Source: Saposhnikovia divaricata
Taxonomy: Eukaryota; Streptophyta; Magnoliopsida; Apiales; Apiaceae
Reading direction: 5' to 3'
NCBI GenBank assembly: GCA_036435485.1
Contig: CM071599.1
Location: 2,976,803 to 3,040,802, forward strand
Length of the DNA: 64,000 nt
Translations under genes and position numbers: made by a program
The notes under the pieces: generated by a model
What the model was told of the DNA's origin: nothing
What the model saw: the letters and a program-made list of their open reading frames with translations, nothing else
Database searches by the model: none
Shown here: positions 23,981-37,486 of the stretch, piece after piece
Layout of the letters: every line of letters starts with the position of its first letter
Numbering within the stretch: the stretch's first letter is position 1

Positions 23981-25500
23981 ACCCCTTTGGGAATATCCGA
24001 AAATCGAGTTTCGATTATATCAGCTCCGATTCAGGTCCGAAATGCGTCAAATAAAATTTTGTTGAATCCCAATAACCCATAGGAACAAAATATGTAAAAA
24101 TGTCCATGAAATAGTCCGACCCAATTTTTAACAATATTTCGTGTACTAACCCCTTTGAGGATTATCCGAAAACCGATTTTCAATCATATCTGGTCCGATT
24201 CAGGTTCGAACTACGTCAAATAAAATTTTGTTGAATTTTAATAACCCATAGGAACAAAATATATAAAAATATCCTCAAAATGGTCCGACTGGATTTTTAA
24301 CAATATCCCATGTACTAACCCCTTTGAGAATTTTCCGAAAGCCGAGTTTCAATCATATCAGCTCCGATTCATGTCCGAACTGTGTCAAATAAAATTTCGT
24401 TGAATTCCAATAAACCATAGGAACAAAATATGTAAAAATATCCAGAAAATGGTCTGACTCGATTTTTAACAATATCCCGTGTACTAACCCCTTTGAGTAT
24501 TATCCGAAAATCGAGTTTCGATCATATCAGCTTCGATTCAAGTCCGAACTGCATCAAATAAAATTTGGTTGAATTCCAATAACCCATAAGAACAAAATAT
24601 GTAAAAATATCCACAAAATGGTCTGACTTGATTTTTAACAATATCCCATGTACTAACCCCTTTGAGAATTTTCCGAAAACCGAGTTTCGATCATATCAGC
24701 TCCGATTCCGGTCCGAACTGCGTCAAATAAAATTTCGTTGAATCCCAATAACCCATAGGAACCAAATATGTAAAAATATCCACAAAATGGTCCGACTCAA
24801 TTTTTAACAATATCCCATGTACTAGCCCCTTTGAGGTTTATCCAAAAACCGAGTTTCGATTATATCAGCTCCGATTCAGGTCCGAACGGCACCAAATAAA
24901 ATTTCGTTGAATTCCAATAACCCATAGGAACAAACTATGTAAAAATATCCACAAAATGGTCCGACTTGATTTTTAACAATATCCCGTGTACTAAACCCTT
25001 TGAGAATTTTCGGAAAACCGAGTTTCGATCATATCAGCTCCGATTCCGGTCCGAACTGTGTCAAATAAAATAATATTGAATTCCAATGACCCATAGGAAC
25101 AAAATTTGTAAAAATATCCAGAAAATGGTGTGACTCGATTTTTAACAATATCCCGTGTACGAACCCCTTTGAGTATTATCCGAAAACCGAGTTTCGATCA
25201 TAACAGCTTCGATTCATGTCCGAACTGCATCAAATAAAATTTGGTTGAATTCCAATAACCCATAGGAACAAAATATGTAAAAATATCCACAAAATGGTCT
25301 GACTTGATTTTTAACAATATCCCGTGTACTAACCCCCTTGAGAATTTTCCGAAAACCGAGTTTCGATCATATCAGCTCCGATTCCGGTCCGAACTGCGTC
25401 AAATAAAATTTCATTGAATTCCAATAACCCATAGGAACAAAATATGTAAAAATATCCACAAAATGGTCCGACTCGATTTTTAACAATATCCCGTGTACTA
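23981..25500 (+). repeat. 9-mer HOR, type Y
   Basis: Markers are CAGGTCCGAAATG in A, CCGAAAATCGAG in D, AAACTATG in F, AAAATTTGTAAAAAT in G, and GTGTACGAACCCC at the G/H junction. Confidence 0.95.
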
Positions 25501-25668
25501 ACCCCTTTGGGAATATCCGAAAATCGAGTTTCGATTATATCAGCTCCGATTCAGGTTCGAAATGCGTCAAATAAAATTTTGTTGAATTCCAATAACCCAT
25601 AGGAACAAACTATGTAAAAATATCCACAAAATGGTCTGACTTGATTTTTAACAATATCCCGTGTACTA
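25501..25668 (+). repeat. Hybrid monomer A/F (168 bp)
   Basis: The 5' part is A (TTTGGGAATATCC, TTCGAAATGCGTC, TTTTGTTG). From GAATTCCAATAACCC onward it is F (AAACTATG, GACTTG, then the G-class start). The fusion removes B, C, D, E and parts of A and F, a net loss of five monomers. Confidence 0.92.
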
Positions 25669-26175
25669 AACCCTTTGAGAATTTTCGGAAAACCGAGTTT
25701 CGATCATATCAGCTCCGATTCCGGTCCGAACTGTGTCAAATAAAATAATATTGAATTCCAATGACCCATAGGAACAAAATTTGTAAAAATATCCAGAAAA
25801 TGGTGTGACTCGATTTTTAACAATATCCCGTGTACTAACCCCTTTGAGTATTATCCGAAAACCGAGTTTCGATCATAACAGCTTCGATTCATGTCCGAAC
25901 TGCATCAAATAAAATTTGGTTGAATTCCAATAACCCATAGGAACAAAATATGTAAAAATATCCACAAAATGGTCTAACTTGATTTTTAACAATATCCCGT
26001 GTACTAACCCCCTTGAGAATTTTCCGAAAACCGAGTTTCGATCATATTAGCTCCGATTCCGGTCCGAACTGCGTCAAATAAAATTTCATTGAATTCCAAT
26101 AACCCATAGGAACAAAATATGTCAAAATATCCACAAAATGGTCCGACTCGATTTTTAACAATATCCCGTGTACTA
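25501..26175 (+). repeat. 4-mer HOR (A/F)-G-H-I, type Z
   Basis: Starts are 25501, 25669, 25838 and 26007. The first monomer fuses A to F. H has GGTCTAACTTG and I has CATATTAGC with ATGTCAAAATATCC, both also seen in the unit at 20941. Confidence 0.94.
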
Positions 26176-27695
26176 ACCCCTTTGGGAATATCCGAAAATC
26201 GAGTTTCGATTATATCAGCTCCGATTCAGGGTCGAAATGCGTCAAATAAAATTTTGTTGAATCCCAATGACCCATAGGAACAAAATATGTAAAAATGTCC
26301 ATGAAATGGTCCGACCCGATTTTTAACAATATTTCGTGTACTAACCCCTTTGAGGATTATCCGAAAACCGATTTTCAATCATATCTGGTCCGATTCAGGT
26401 TCGAACTACGTCAAATAAAATTTTGTTGAATTTTAATAACCCATAGGAACAAAATATATAAAAATATCCTCAAAATGGTCCGACTGGATTTTTAACAATA
26501 TCCCATGTACTAACCCCTTTGAGAATTTTCCGAAAGCCGAGTTTCAATCATATCAGCTCCGATTCATGTCCGAACTGTGTCAAATAAAATTTCGTTGAAT
26601 TCCAATAAACCATAGGAACAAAATATGTAAAAATATCCAAAAAATGGTCTGACTCGATTTTTAACAATACCCCGTGTACTAACCCCTTTGAGTATTATCC
26701 GAAAACCGAGTTTCGATCATATCAGCTTCGATTCAAGTCCGAACTGCATCAAATAAAATTTGGTTGAATTCCAATAACCCATAAGAACAAAATATGTAAA
26801 AATATCCACAAAATGGTCTGACTTGATTTTTAACAATATCCCGTGTACTAACCCCTTTGAGAATTTTCCGAAAACCGAGTTTCGATCATATCAGCTCCGA
26901 TTCCGGTCCGAACTGCGTCAAGTAAAATTTCGTTGAATCCCAATAACCCATAGGAACCAAAAATGTAAAAATATCCACAAAATGGTCCGACCCAATTTTT
27001 AACAATATCCCATGTACTAGCCCCTTTGAGGTTTATCCAAAAACCGAGTTTCGATTATATCAGCTCCGATTCAGGTCCGAACGGCACCAAATAAAATTTC
27101 GTTGAATTCCAATAACCCATAGGAACAAAATATGTAAAAATATCCACAAAATGGTCCGACTTGATTTTTAACAATATCCCGTGTACTAAACCCTTTGAGA
27201 ATTTTCGGAAAACCCAGTCTCGATCATATCAGCTCAGATTCCGGTCCGAACTGTGTCAAATAAAATAATATTGAATTCCAATGACCCATAGGAACAAAAT
27301 ATGTAAAAATATCCAGAAAATGGTGTGACTCGATTTTTAACAATATCCCGTGTACTAACCCCTTTGAGTATTATCCGAAAACCGAGTTTCGATCATAACA
27401 GCTTCGATTCATGTCCGAACTGCATCAAATAAAATTTGGTTGAATTCCAATAACCCATAGGAACAAAATATGTAAAAATATCCACAAAATGGTCTGACTT
27501 GATTTTTAACAATATCCCGTGTACTAACCCCCTTGAGAATTTTCCGAAAACCGAGTTTCGATCATATCAGCTCCGATTCCGGTCCGAACTGCGTCAAATA
27601 AAATTTCATTGAATTCCAATAACCCATAGGAACAAAATATGTAAAAATATCCACAAAATGGTCCGACTCGATTTTTAACAATATCCCGTGTACTA
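26176..27695 (+). repeat. 9-mer HOR, type X
   Basis: It repeats the X markers of 22462: CAGGGTCGAAATG, CCAAAAAATGG, GTCAAGTAAAATTTCG and AACCCAGTCTCG. A private change is AATACCCCGTGT in C. Confidence 0.95.
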
Positions 27696-29212
27696 ACCCC
27701 TTTGGGAATATCCGAAAATCGAGTTTCGATTATATCAGCTCCGATTCAGGTCCGAAATGCGTCAAATAAAATTTTGTTGAATCCCAATAACCCATAGGAA
27801 CAAAATATGTAAAAATGTCCATGAAATGGTCCGACCCGATTTTTAACAATATTTCGTGTACTAACCCCTTTGAGGATTATCCGAAAACCGATTTTCAATC
27901 ATATCTGGTCCGATTCAGGTTCGAACTACGTCAAATAAAATTTTGTTGAATTTTAATAACCCATAGGAACAAAATATATAAAACCCTCAAAATGGTCCGA
28001 CTGGATTTTTAACAATATCCCATGTACTAACCCCTTTGAGAATTTTCCGAAAGCCGAGTTTCAATCATATCAGCTCCGATTCATGTCCGAACTGTGTCAA
28101 ATAAAATTTCGTTGAATTCCAATAAACCATAGGAACAAAATATGTAAAAATATCCAGAAAATGGTCTGACTCGATTTTTAACAATATCCCGTGTACTAAC
28201 CCCTTTGAGTATTATCCGAAAATCGAGTTTCGATCATATCAGCTTCGATTCAAGTCCGAACTGCATCAAATAAAATTTGGTTGAATTCCAATAACCCATA
28301 AGAACAAAATATGTAAAAATATCCACAAAATGGTCTGACTTGATTTTTAACAATATCCCGTGTACTAACCCCTTTGAGAATTTTCCGAAAACCGAGTTTC
28401 GATCATATCAGCTCCGATTCCGGTCCGAACTGCGTCAAATAAAATTTCGTTGAATCCCAATAACCCATAGGAACCAAATATGTAAAAATATCCACAAAAT
28501 GGTCCGACTCAATTTTTAACAATATCCCATGTACTAGCCCCTTTGAGGTTTATCCAAAAACCGAGTTTCGATTATATCAGCTCCGATTCAGGTCCGAACG
28601 GCACCAAATAAAATTTCGTTGAATTCCAATAACCCATAGGAACAAACTATGTAAAAATATCCACAAAATGGTCCGACTTGATTTTTAACAATATCCCGTG
28701 TACTAAACCCTTTGAGAATTTTCGGAAAACCGAGTTTCGATCATATCAGCTCCGATTCCGGTCCGAACTGTGTCAAATAAAATAATATTGAATTCCAATG
28801 ACCCATAGGAACAAAATTTGTAAAAATATCCAGAAAATGGTGTGACTCGATTTTTAACAATATCCCGTGTACGAACCCCTTTGAGTATTATCCGAAAACC
28901 GAGTTTCGATCATAACAGCTTCGATTCATGTCCGAACTGCATCAAATAAAATTTGGTTGAATTCCAATAACCCATAGGAACAAAATATGTAAAAATATCC
29001 ACAAAATGGTCTGACTTGATTTTTAACAATATCCCGTGTACTAACCCCCTTGAGAATTTTCCGAAAACCGAGTTTCGATCATATCAGCTCCGATTCCGGT
29101 CCGAACTGCGTCAAATAAAATTTCATTGAATTCCAATAACCCATAGGAACAAAATATGTAAAAATATCCACAAAATGGTCCGACTCGATTTTTAACAATA
29201 TCCCGTGTACTA
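27696..29212 (+). repeat. 9-mer HOR, type Y, 1517 bp
   Basis: It repeats the Y markers, including GTGTACGAACCCC. B has a private 3 bp loss (TATATAAAACCCTCAAAATGG). Confidence 0.95.
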
Positions 29213-29887
29213 ACCCCTTTGGGAATATCCGAAAATCGAGTTTCGATTATATCAGCTCCGATTCAGGTTCGAAATGCGTCAAATAAAATTTTGTTGAATT
29301 CCAATAACCCATAGGAACCAACTATGTAAAAATATCCACAAAATGGTCTGACTTGATTTTTAACAATATCCCGTGTACTAAACCCTTTGAGAATTTTCGG
29401 AAAACCGAGTTTCGATCATATCAGCTCCGATTCCGGTCCGAACTGTGTCAAATAAAATAATATTGAATTCCAATGACCCATAGGAACAAAATTTGTAAAA
29501 ATATCCAGAAAATGGTGTGACTCGATTTTTAACAATATCCCGTGTACTAACCCCTTTGAGTATTATCCGAAAACCGAGTTTCGATCATAACAGCTTCGAT
29601 TCATGTCCGAACTGCATCAAATAAAATTTGGTTGAATTCCAATAACCCATAGGAACAAAATATGTAAAAATATCCACAAAATGGTCTAACTTGATTTTTA
29701 ACAATATCCCGTGTACTAACCCCCTTGAGAATTTTCCGAAAACCGAGTTTCGATCATATTAGCTCCGATTCCGGTCCGAACTGCGTCAAATAAAATTTCA
29801 TTGAATTCCAATAACCCATAGGAACAAAATATGTCAAAATATCCACAAAATGGTCCGACTCGATTTTTAACAATATCCCGTGTACTA
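29213..29887 (+). repeat. 4-mer HOR (A/F)-G-H-I, type Z
   Basis: It has the same hybrid and the same H and I variants as 25501. The hybrid carries GGAACCAACTATG, shared with the copy at 32928 but not with 25501. Confidence 0.94.
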
Positions 29888-31407
29888 ACCCCTTTGGGAA
29901 TATCCGAAAATCGAGTTTCGATTATATCAGCTCCGATTCAGGGTCGAAATGCGTCAAATAAAATTTTGTTGAATCCCAATGACCCATAGGAACAAAATAT
30001 GTAAAAATGTCCATGAAATGGTCCGACCCGATTTTTAACAATATTTCGTGTACTAACCCCTTTGAGGATTATCCGAAAACCGATTTTCAATCATATCTGG
30101 TCCGATTCAGGTTCGAACTACGTCAAATAAAATTTTGTTGAATTTTAATAACCCATAGGAACAAAATATATAAAAATATCCTCAAAATGGTCCGACTGGA
30201 TTTTTAACAATATCCCATGTACTAACCCCTTTGAGAATTTTCCGAAAGCCGAGTTTCAATCATATCAGCTCCGATTCATGTCCGAACTGTGTCAAATAAA
30301 ATTTCGTTGAATTCCAATAAACCATAGGAACAAAATATGTAAAAATATCCAAAAAATGGTCTGACTCGATTTTTAACAATATCCCGTGTACTAACCCCTT
30401 TGAGTATTATCCGAAAACCGAGTTTCGATCATATCAGCTTCGATTCAAGTCCGAACTGCATCAAATAAAATTTGGTTGAATTCCAATAACCCATAAGAAC
30501 AAAATATGTAAAAATATCCACAAAATGGTCTGACTTGATTTTTAACAATATCCCGTGTACTAACCCCTTTGAGAATTTTCCGAAAACCGAGTTTCGATCA
30601 TATCAGCTCCGATTCCGGTCCGAACTGCGTCAAGTAAAATTTCGTTGAATCCCAATAACCCATAGGAACCAAAAATGTAAAAATATCCACAAAATGGTCC
30701 GACCCAATTTTTAACAATATCCCATGTACTAGCCCCTTTGAGGTTTATCCAAAAACCGAGTTTCGATTATATCAGCTCCGATTCAGGTCCGAACGGCACC
30801 AAATAAAATTTCGTTGAATTCCAATAACCCATAGGAACAAAATATGTAAAAATATCCACAAAATGGTCCGACTTGATTTTTAACAATATCCCGTGTACTA
30901 AACCCTTTGAGAATTTTCGGAAAACCCAGTCTCGATCATATCAGCTCAGATTCCGGTCCGAACTGTGTCAAATAAAATAATATTGAATTCCAATGACCCA
31001 TAGGAACAAAATATGTAAAAATATCCAGAAAATGGTGTGACTCGATTTTTAACAATATCCCGTGTACTAACCCCTTTGAGTATTATCCGAAAACCGAGTT
31101 TCGATCATAACAGCTTCGATTCATGTCCGAACTGCATCAAATAAAATTTGGTTGAATTCCAATAACCCATAGGAACAAAATATGTAAAAATATCCACAAA
31201 ATGGTCTGACTTGATTTTTAACAATATCCCGTGTACTAACCCCCTTGAGAATTTTCCGAAAACCGAGTTTCGATCATATCAGCTCCGATTCCGGTCCGAA
31301 CTGCGTCAAATAAAATTTCATTGAATTCCAATAACCCATAGGAACAAAATATGTAAAAATATCCACAAAATGGTCCGACTCGATTTTTAACAATATCCCG
31401 TGTACTA
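29888..31407 (+). repeat. 9-mer HOR, type X
   Basis: It carries the X markers CAGGGTCGAAATG, CCAAAAAATGG, GTCAAGTAAAATTTCG and AACCCAGTCTCG. A has CAATGACCCATAGG, shared with 26176 and 33603. Confidence 0.95.
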
Positions 31408-32927
31408 ACCCCTTTGGGAATATCCGAAAATCGAGTTTCGATTATATCAGCTCCGATTCAGGTCCGAAATGCGTCAAATAAAATTTTGTTGAATCCCAAT
31501 AACCCATAGGAACAAAATATGTAAAAATGTCCATGAAATGGTCCGACCCGATTTTTAACAATATTTCGTGTACTAACCCCTTTGAGGATTATCCGAAAAC
31601 CGATTTTCAATCATATCTGGTCCGATTCAGGTTCGAACTACGTCAAATAAAATTTTGTTGAATTTTAATAACCCATAGGAACAAAATATATAAAAATATC
31701 CTCAAAATGGTCCGACTGGATTTTTAACAATATCCCATGTACTAACCCCTTTGAGAATTTTCCGAAAGCCGAGTTTCAATCATATCAGCTCCGATTCATG
31801 TCCGAACTGTGTCAAATAAAATTTCGTTGAATTCCAATAAACCATAGGAACAAAATATGTAAAAATATCCAGAAAATGGTCTGACTCGATTTTTAACAAT
31901 ATCCCGTGTACTAACCCCTTTGAGTATTATCCGAAAATCGAGTTTCGATCATATCAGCTTCGATTCAAGTCCGAACTGCATCAAATAAAATTTGGTTGAA
32001 TTCCAATAACCCATAAGAACAAAATATGTAAAAATATCCACAAAATGGTCTGACTTGATTTTTAACAATATCCCGTGTACTAACCCCTTTGAGAATTTTC
32101 CGAAAACCGAGTTTCGATCATATCAGCTCCGATTCCGGTCCGAACTGCGTCAAATAAAATTTCGTTGAATCCCAATAACCCATAGGAACCAAATATGTAA
32201 AAATATCCACAAAATGGTCCGACTCAATTTTTAACAATATCCCATGTACTAGCCCCTTTGAGGTTTATCCAAAAACCGAGTTTCGATTATATCAGCTCCG
32301 ATTCAGGTCCGAACGGCACCAAATAAAATTTCGTTGAATTCCAATAACCCATAGGAACAAACTATGTAAAAATATCCACAAAATGGTCCGACTTGATTTT
32401 TAACAATATCCCGTGTACTAAACCCTTTGAGAATTTTCGGAAAACCGAGTTTCGATCATATCAGCTCCGATTCCGGTCCGAACTGTGTCAAATAAAATAA
32501 TATTGAATTCCAATGACCCATAGGAACAAAATTTGTAAAAATATCCAGAAAATGGTGTGACTCGATTTTTAACAATATCCCGTGTACGAACCCCTTTGAG
32601 TATTATCCGAAAACCGAGTTTCGATCATAACAGCTTCGATTCATGTCCGAACTGCATCAAATAAAATTTGGTTGAATTCCAATAACCCATAGGAACAAAA
32701 TATGTAAAAATATCCACAAAATGGTCTGACTTGATTTTTAACAATATCCCGTGTACTAACCCCCTTGAGAATTTTCCGAAAACCGAGTTTCGATCATATC
32801 AGCTCCGATTCCGGTCCGAACTGCGTCAAATAAAATTTCATTGAATTCCAATAACCCATAGGAACAAAATATGTAAAAATATCCACAAAATGGTCCGACT
32901 CGATTTTTAACAATATCCCGTGTACTA
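31408..32927 (+). repeat. 9-mer HOR, type Y
   Basis: It carries the Y markers CAGGTCCGAAATG, CCGAAAATCGAG in D, AAACTATG in F and GTGTACGAACCCC. Confidence 0.95.
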
Positions 32928-33602
32928 ACCCCTTTGGGAATATCCGAAAATCGAGTTTCGATTATATCAGCTCCGATTCAGGTTCGAAATGCGTCAAATA
33001 AAATTTTGTTGAATTCCAATAACCCATAGGAACCAACTATGTAAAAATATCCACAAAATGGTCTGACTTGATTTTTAACAATATCCCGTGTACTAAACCC
33101 TTTGAGAATTTTCGGAAAACCGAGTTTCGATCATATCAGCTCCGATTCCGGTCCGAACTGTGTCAAATAAAATAATATTGAATTCCAATGACCCATAGGA
33201 ACAAAATTTGTAAAAATATCCAGAAAATGGTGTGACTCGATTTTTAACAATATCCCGTGTACTAACCCCTTTGAGTATTATCCGAAAACCGAGTTTCGAT
33301 CATAACAGCTTCGATTCATGTCCGAACTGCATCAAATAAAATTTGGTTGAATTCCAATAACCCATAGGAACAAAATATGTAAAAATATCCACAAAATGGT
33401 CTAACTTGATTTTTAACAATATCCCGTGTACTAACCCCCTTGAGAATTTTCCGAAAACCGAGTTTCGATCATATTAGCTCCGATTCCGGTCCGAACTGCG
33501 TCAAATAAAATTTCATTGAATTCCAATAACCCATAGGAACAAAATATGTCAAAATATCCACAAAATGGTCCGACTCGATTTTTAACAATATCCCGTGTAC
33601 TA
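32928..33602 (+). repeat. 4-mer HOR (A/F)-G-H-I, type Z
   Basis: Third copy of the A/F 4-mer, with GGAACCAACTATG in the hybrid, GGTCTAACTTG in H and ATGTCAAAATATCC in I. Confidence 0.94.
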
Positions 33603-35122
33603 ACCCCTTTGGGAATATCCGAAAATCGAGTTTCGATTATATCAGCTCCGATTCAGGGTCGAAATGCGTCAAATAAAATTTTGTTGAATCCCAATGACCC
33701 ATAGGAACAAAATATGTAAAAATGTCCATGAAATGGTCCGACCCGATTTTTAACAATATTTCGTGTACTAACCCCTTTGAGGATTATCCGAAAACCGATT
33801 TTCAATCATATCTGGTCCGATTCAGGTTCGAACTACGTCAAATAAAATTTTGTTGAATTTTAATAACCCATAGGAACAAAATATATAAAAATATCCTCAA
33901 AATGGTCCGACTGGATTTTTAACAATATCCCATGTACTAACCCCTTTGAGAATTTTCCGAAAGCCGAGTTTCAATCATATCAGCTCCGATTCATGTCCGA
34001 ACTGTGTCAAATAAAATTTCGTTGAATTCCAATAAACCATAGGAACAAAATATGTAAAAATATCCAAAAAATGGTCTGACTCGATTTTTAACAATATCCC
34101 GTGTACTAACCCCTTTGAGTATTATCCGAAAACCGAGTTTCGATCATATCAGCTTCGATTCAAGTCCGAACTGCATCAAATAAAATTTGGTTGAATTCCA
34201 ATAACCCATAAGAACAAAATATGTAAAAATATCCACAAAATGGTCTGACTTGATTTTTAACAATATCCCGTGTACTAACCCCTTTGAGAATTTTCCGAAA
34301 ACCGAGTTTCGATCATATCAGCTCCGATTCCGGTCCGAACTGCGTCAAGTAAAATTTTGTTGAATCCCAATAACCCATAGGAACCAAAAATGTAAAAATA
34401 TCCACAAAATGGTCCGACCCAATTTTTAACAATATCCCATGTACTAGCCCCTTTGAGGTTTATCCAAAAACCGAGTTTCGATTATATCAGCTCCGATTCA
34501 GGTCCGAACGGCACCAAATAAAATTTCGTTGAATTCCAATAACCCATAGGAACAAAATATGTAAAAATATCCACAAAATGGTCCGACTTGATTTTTAACA
34601 ATATCCCGTGTACTAAACCCTTTGAGAATTTTCGGAAAACCCAGTCTCGATCATATCAGCTCAGATTCCGGTCCGAACTGTGTCAAATAAAATAATATTG
34701 AATTCCAATGACCCATAGGAACAAAATATGTAAAAATATCCACAAAATGGTGTGACTCGATTTTTAACAATATCCCGTGTACTAACCCCTTTGAGTATTA
34801 TCCGAAAACCGAGTTTCGATCATAACAGCTTCGATTCATGTCCGAACTGCATCAAATAAAATTTGGTTGAATTCCAATAACCCATAGGAACAAAATATGT
34901 AAAAATATCCACAAAATGGTCTGACTTGATTTTTAACAATATCCCGTGTACTAACCCCCTTGAGAATTTTCCGAAAACCGAGTTTCGATCATATCAGCTC
35001 CGATTCCGGTCCGAACTGCGTCAAATAAAATTTCATTGAATTCCAATAACCCATAGGAACAAAATATGTAAAAATATCCACAAAATGGTCCGACTCGATT
35101 TTTAACAATATCCCGTGTACTA
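33603..35122 (+). repeat. 9-mer HOR, type X (last copy)
   Basis: The X markers are present. E reads GTCAAGTAAAATTTTGTTG (one extra CpG-to-TpG change), and G has CCACAAAATGGTGTG rather than CCAGAAAATGG. This is the partial fourth copy of the 22-mer; the following unit is not type Y. Confidence 0.94.
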
Positions 35123-36642
35123 ACCCCTTTGGGAATATCCGAAAATCGAGTTTCGATTATATCAGCTCCGATTCAGGTTCGAAATGCGTCAAATAAAATT
35201 TTGTTGAATCCCAATAACCCATAGGAACAAAATATGTAAAAATGTCCATGAAATGGTCCGACCCGATTTTTAACAATATTTCGTGTACTAACCCCTTTGA
35301 GGATTATCCGAAAACCGATTTTCAATCATATCTGGTCCGATTCAGGTTCGAACTACGTCAAATAAAATTTTGTTGAATTTTAATAACCCATAGGAACAAA
35401 ATATATAAAAATATCCTCAAAATGGTCCGACTGGATTTTTAACAATATCCCATGTACTAACCCCTTTGAGAATTTTCCGAAAGCCGAGTTTCAATCATAT
35501 CAGCTCCGATTCATGTCCGAACTGTGTCAAATAAAATTTCGTTGAATTCCAATAAACCATAGGAACAAAATATGTAAAAATATCCAGAAAATGGTCTGAC
35601 TCGATTTTTAACAATATCGCGTGTACTTAACCACTTTGAGTATTATCCGAAAACCGAGTTTCAATCATATCAGCTTCGATTCAAGTCTGAACTGCATCAA
35701 ATAAAATTTGGTTGAATTCCAATAACCCATAAGAACAAAATATGTAAAAATATCCAAAAAATGGTCTGACTTGATTTTTAACAATATCCCGTGTACTAAC
35801 CCCTTTGAGAATTTTCCGAAAACCGAGTTTCGATCATATCAGCTCCGATTCCGGTCCGAACTGCGTCAAATAAAATTTCGTTGAATCCCAATAACCCATA
35901 GGAACCAAATATGTAAAAATATCCACAAAATGGTCCGACTCAATTTTTAACAATATCCCATGTACTAGCCCCATTGAGGTTTATCCAAAAACCGAGTTTC
36001 GATTATATCAGCTCCGATTCAGGTCCGAACGGCACCAAATAAAATTTCGTTGAATTCCAATAACCCATAGGAACAAAATATGTAAAAATATCCACAAAAT
36101 GGTCCGACTTGATTTTTAACAATATCCCGTGTACTAAACCCTTTGAGAATTTTCGGAAAACCGAGTTTCGATCATATCAGCTCCGATTCCGGTCCGAATT
36201 GTGTCAAATAAAATAATATTAAATTCCAATGACCCATAGGAACAAAATTTTTAAAAATATCCAGAAAATGGTGTGACTCGATTTTTAACAATATCCCGTG
36301 TACGAACCCCTTTGAGTATTATCCGAAAACCGAGTTTCGATCATAACAGCTTCGATTCATGTCCGAACTGCATCAAATAAAATTTGGTTGAATTCCAATA
36401 ACCCATAGGAACAAAATATGTAAAAATATCCACAAAATGGTCTGACTTGATTTTTAACAATATCCCGTGTACTAACCCCCTTGAGAATTTTCTGAAAACC
36501 GAGTTTCGATCATATCAGCTCCGATTCCGGTCCGAACTGCGTCAAATAAAATTCATTGAATTCCAATAACCCATAGGAACAAAATATGTAAAAATATCCA
36601 CAAAATGGTCCGACTCGATTTTTAACAATATCCCGTGTACTA
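35123..36642 (+). repeat. 9-mer HOR, type K
   Basis: Canonical order. Markers are ATATCGCGTGTACTTAACC at the C/D junction (here followed by ACTTTGAG), CAAGTCTGAAC in D, ATATTAAATTCC and AAAATTTTTAAAAAT in G, GTGTACGAACCCC, and TTTTCTGAAAACC in I. I lost one T (AAATTCATTG). Confidence 0.95.
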
Positions 36643-37486
36643 ACCCCTTTGGGAATATCCGAAAATCGAGTTTCGATTATATCAGCTCCGATTCAGGTTC
36701 GAAATGCGTCAAATAAAATTTGTTGAATCCCAATAACCCATAGGAACAAAATATGTAAAAATGTCCATGAAATGGTCCGACCCGATTTTTAACAATATTT
36801 CGTGTACTAACCCCTTTGAGGATTATCCGAAAACCGATTTTCAATCATATCTGGTCCGATTCAGGTTCGAACTACGTCAAATAAAATTTTGTTGAATTTT
36901 AATAACCCATAGGAACAAAATATATAAAAATATCCTCAAAATTGTCCGACTGGATTTTTAACAATATCCCATGTACTAACCCCTTTGAGAATTTTCCGAA
37001 AGCCGAGTTTCAATCATATCAGCTCCGATTCATGTCCGAACTGTGTCAAATAAAATTTCGTTGAATTCCAATAACCCATAGGAACAAAATATGTAAAAAT
37101 ATCCAGAAAATGGTCTGACTCGATTTTTAACAATATCGCGTGTACTTAACCCCTTTGAGTATTATCCGAAAACCGAGTTTCAATCATATCAGCTTCGATT
37201 CAAGTCTGAACTGCATCAAATAAAATTTGGTTGAATTCCAATAACCCATAAGAACAAAATATGTAAAAATATCCACAAAATGGTCTGACTTGATTTTTAA
37301 CAATATCCCGTGTACTAACCCCCTTGAGAATTTTCCGAAAACCGAGTTTCGATCATATCAGCTCCGATTCCGGTCCGAACTGCGTCAAATAAAATTTCAT
37401 TGAATTCCAATAACCCATAGGAACAAAATATGTAAAAATATCCACAAAATGGTCCGACTCGATTTTTAACAATATCCCGTGTACTA
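36643..37486 (+). repeat. 5-mer HOR A-B-C-D-I (844 bp)
   Basis: Starts are 36643, 36810, 36979, 37149 and 37318. A lost one T (AAATTTGTTG). C has ATATCGCGTGTACTT and AATAACCC rather than AATAAACC. D runs directly into I, so E, F, G and H are missing. D and H 3' ends are almost identical, so a D/H crossover with no visible chimera fits. Confidence 0.93.

Larger units (their letters stand above)
22462..35122 (+). repeat. Super-HOR: 22-mer (X+Y+Z, 9+9+4), three copies plus partial
   Basis: X-Y-Z units start at 22462, 26176 and 29888, with spacings of 3714, 3712 and 3715 bp to the next X at 33603. GTCAAGTAAAATTT occurs once per super-unit in E, and GTGTACGAACCCC once per super-unit in Y. The A/F 4-mer closes each super-unit. 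Confidence 0.94.

Noticed and set aside
22462..35122. Assembly artefact as the cause of the super-repeats
   Set aside because: Not proven either way, but each super-unit copy carries its own private substitutions and indels (for example the 3 bp loss near 27980 and ATAAGAGC near 23680), which argues against simple duplication of the same reads.
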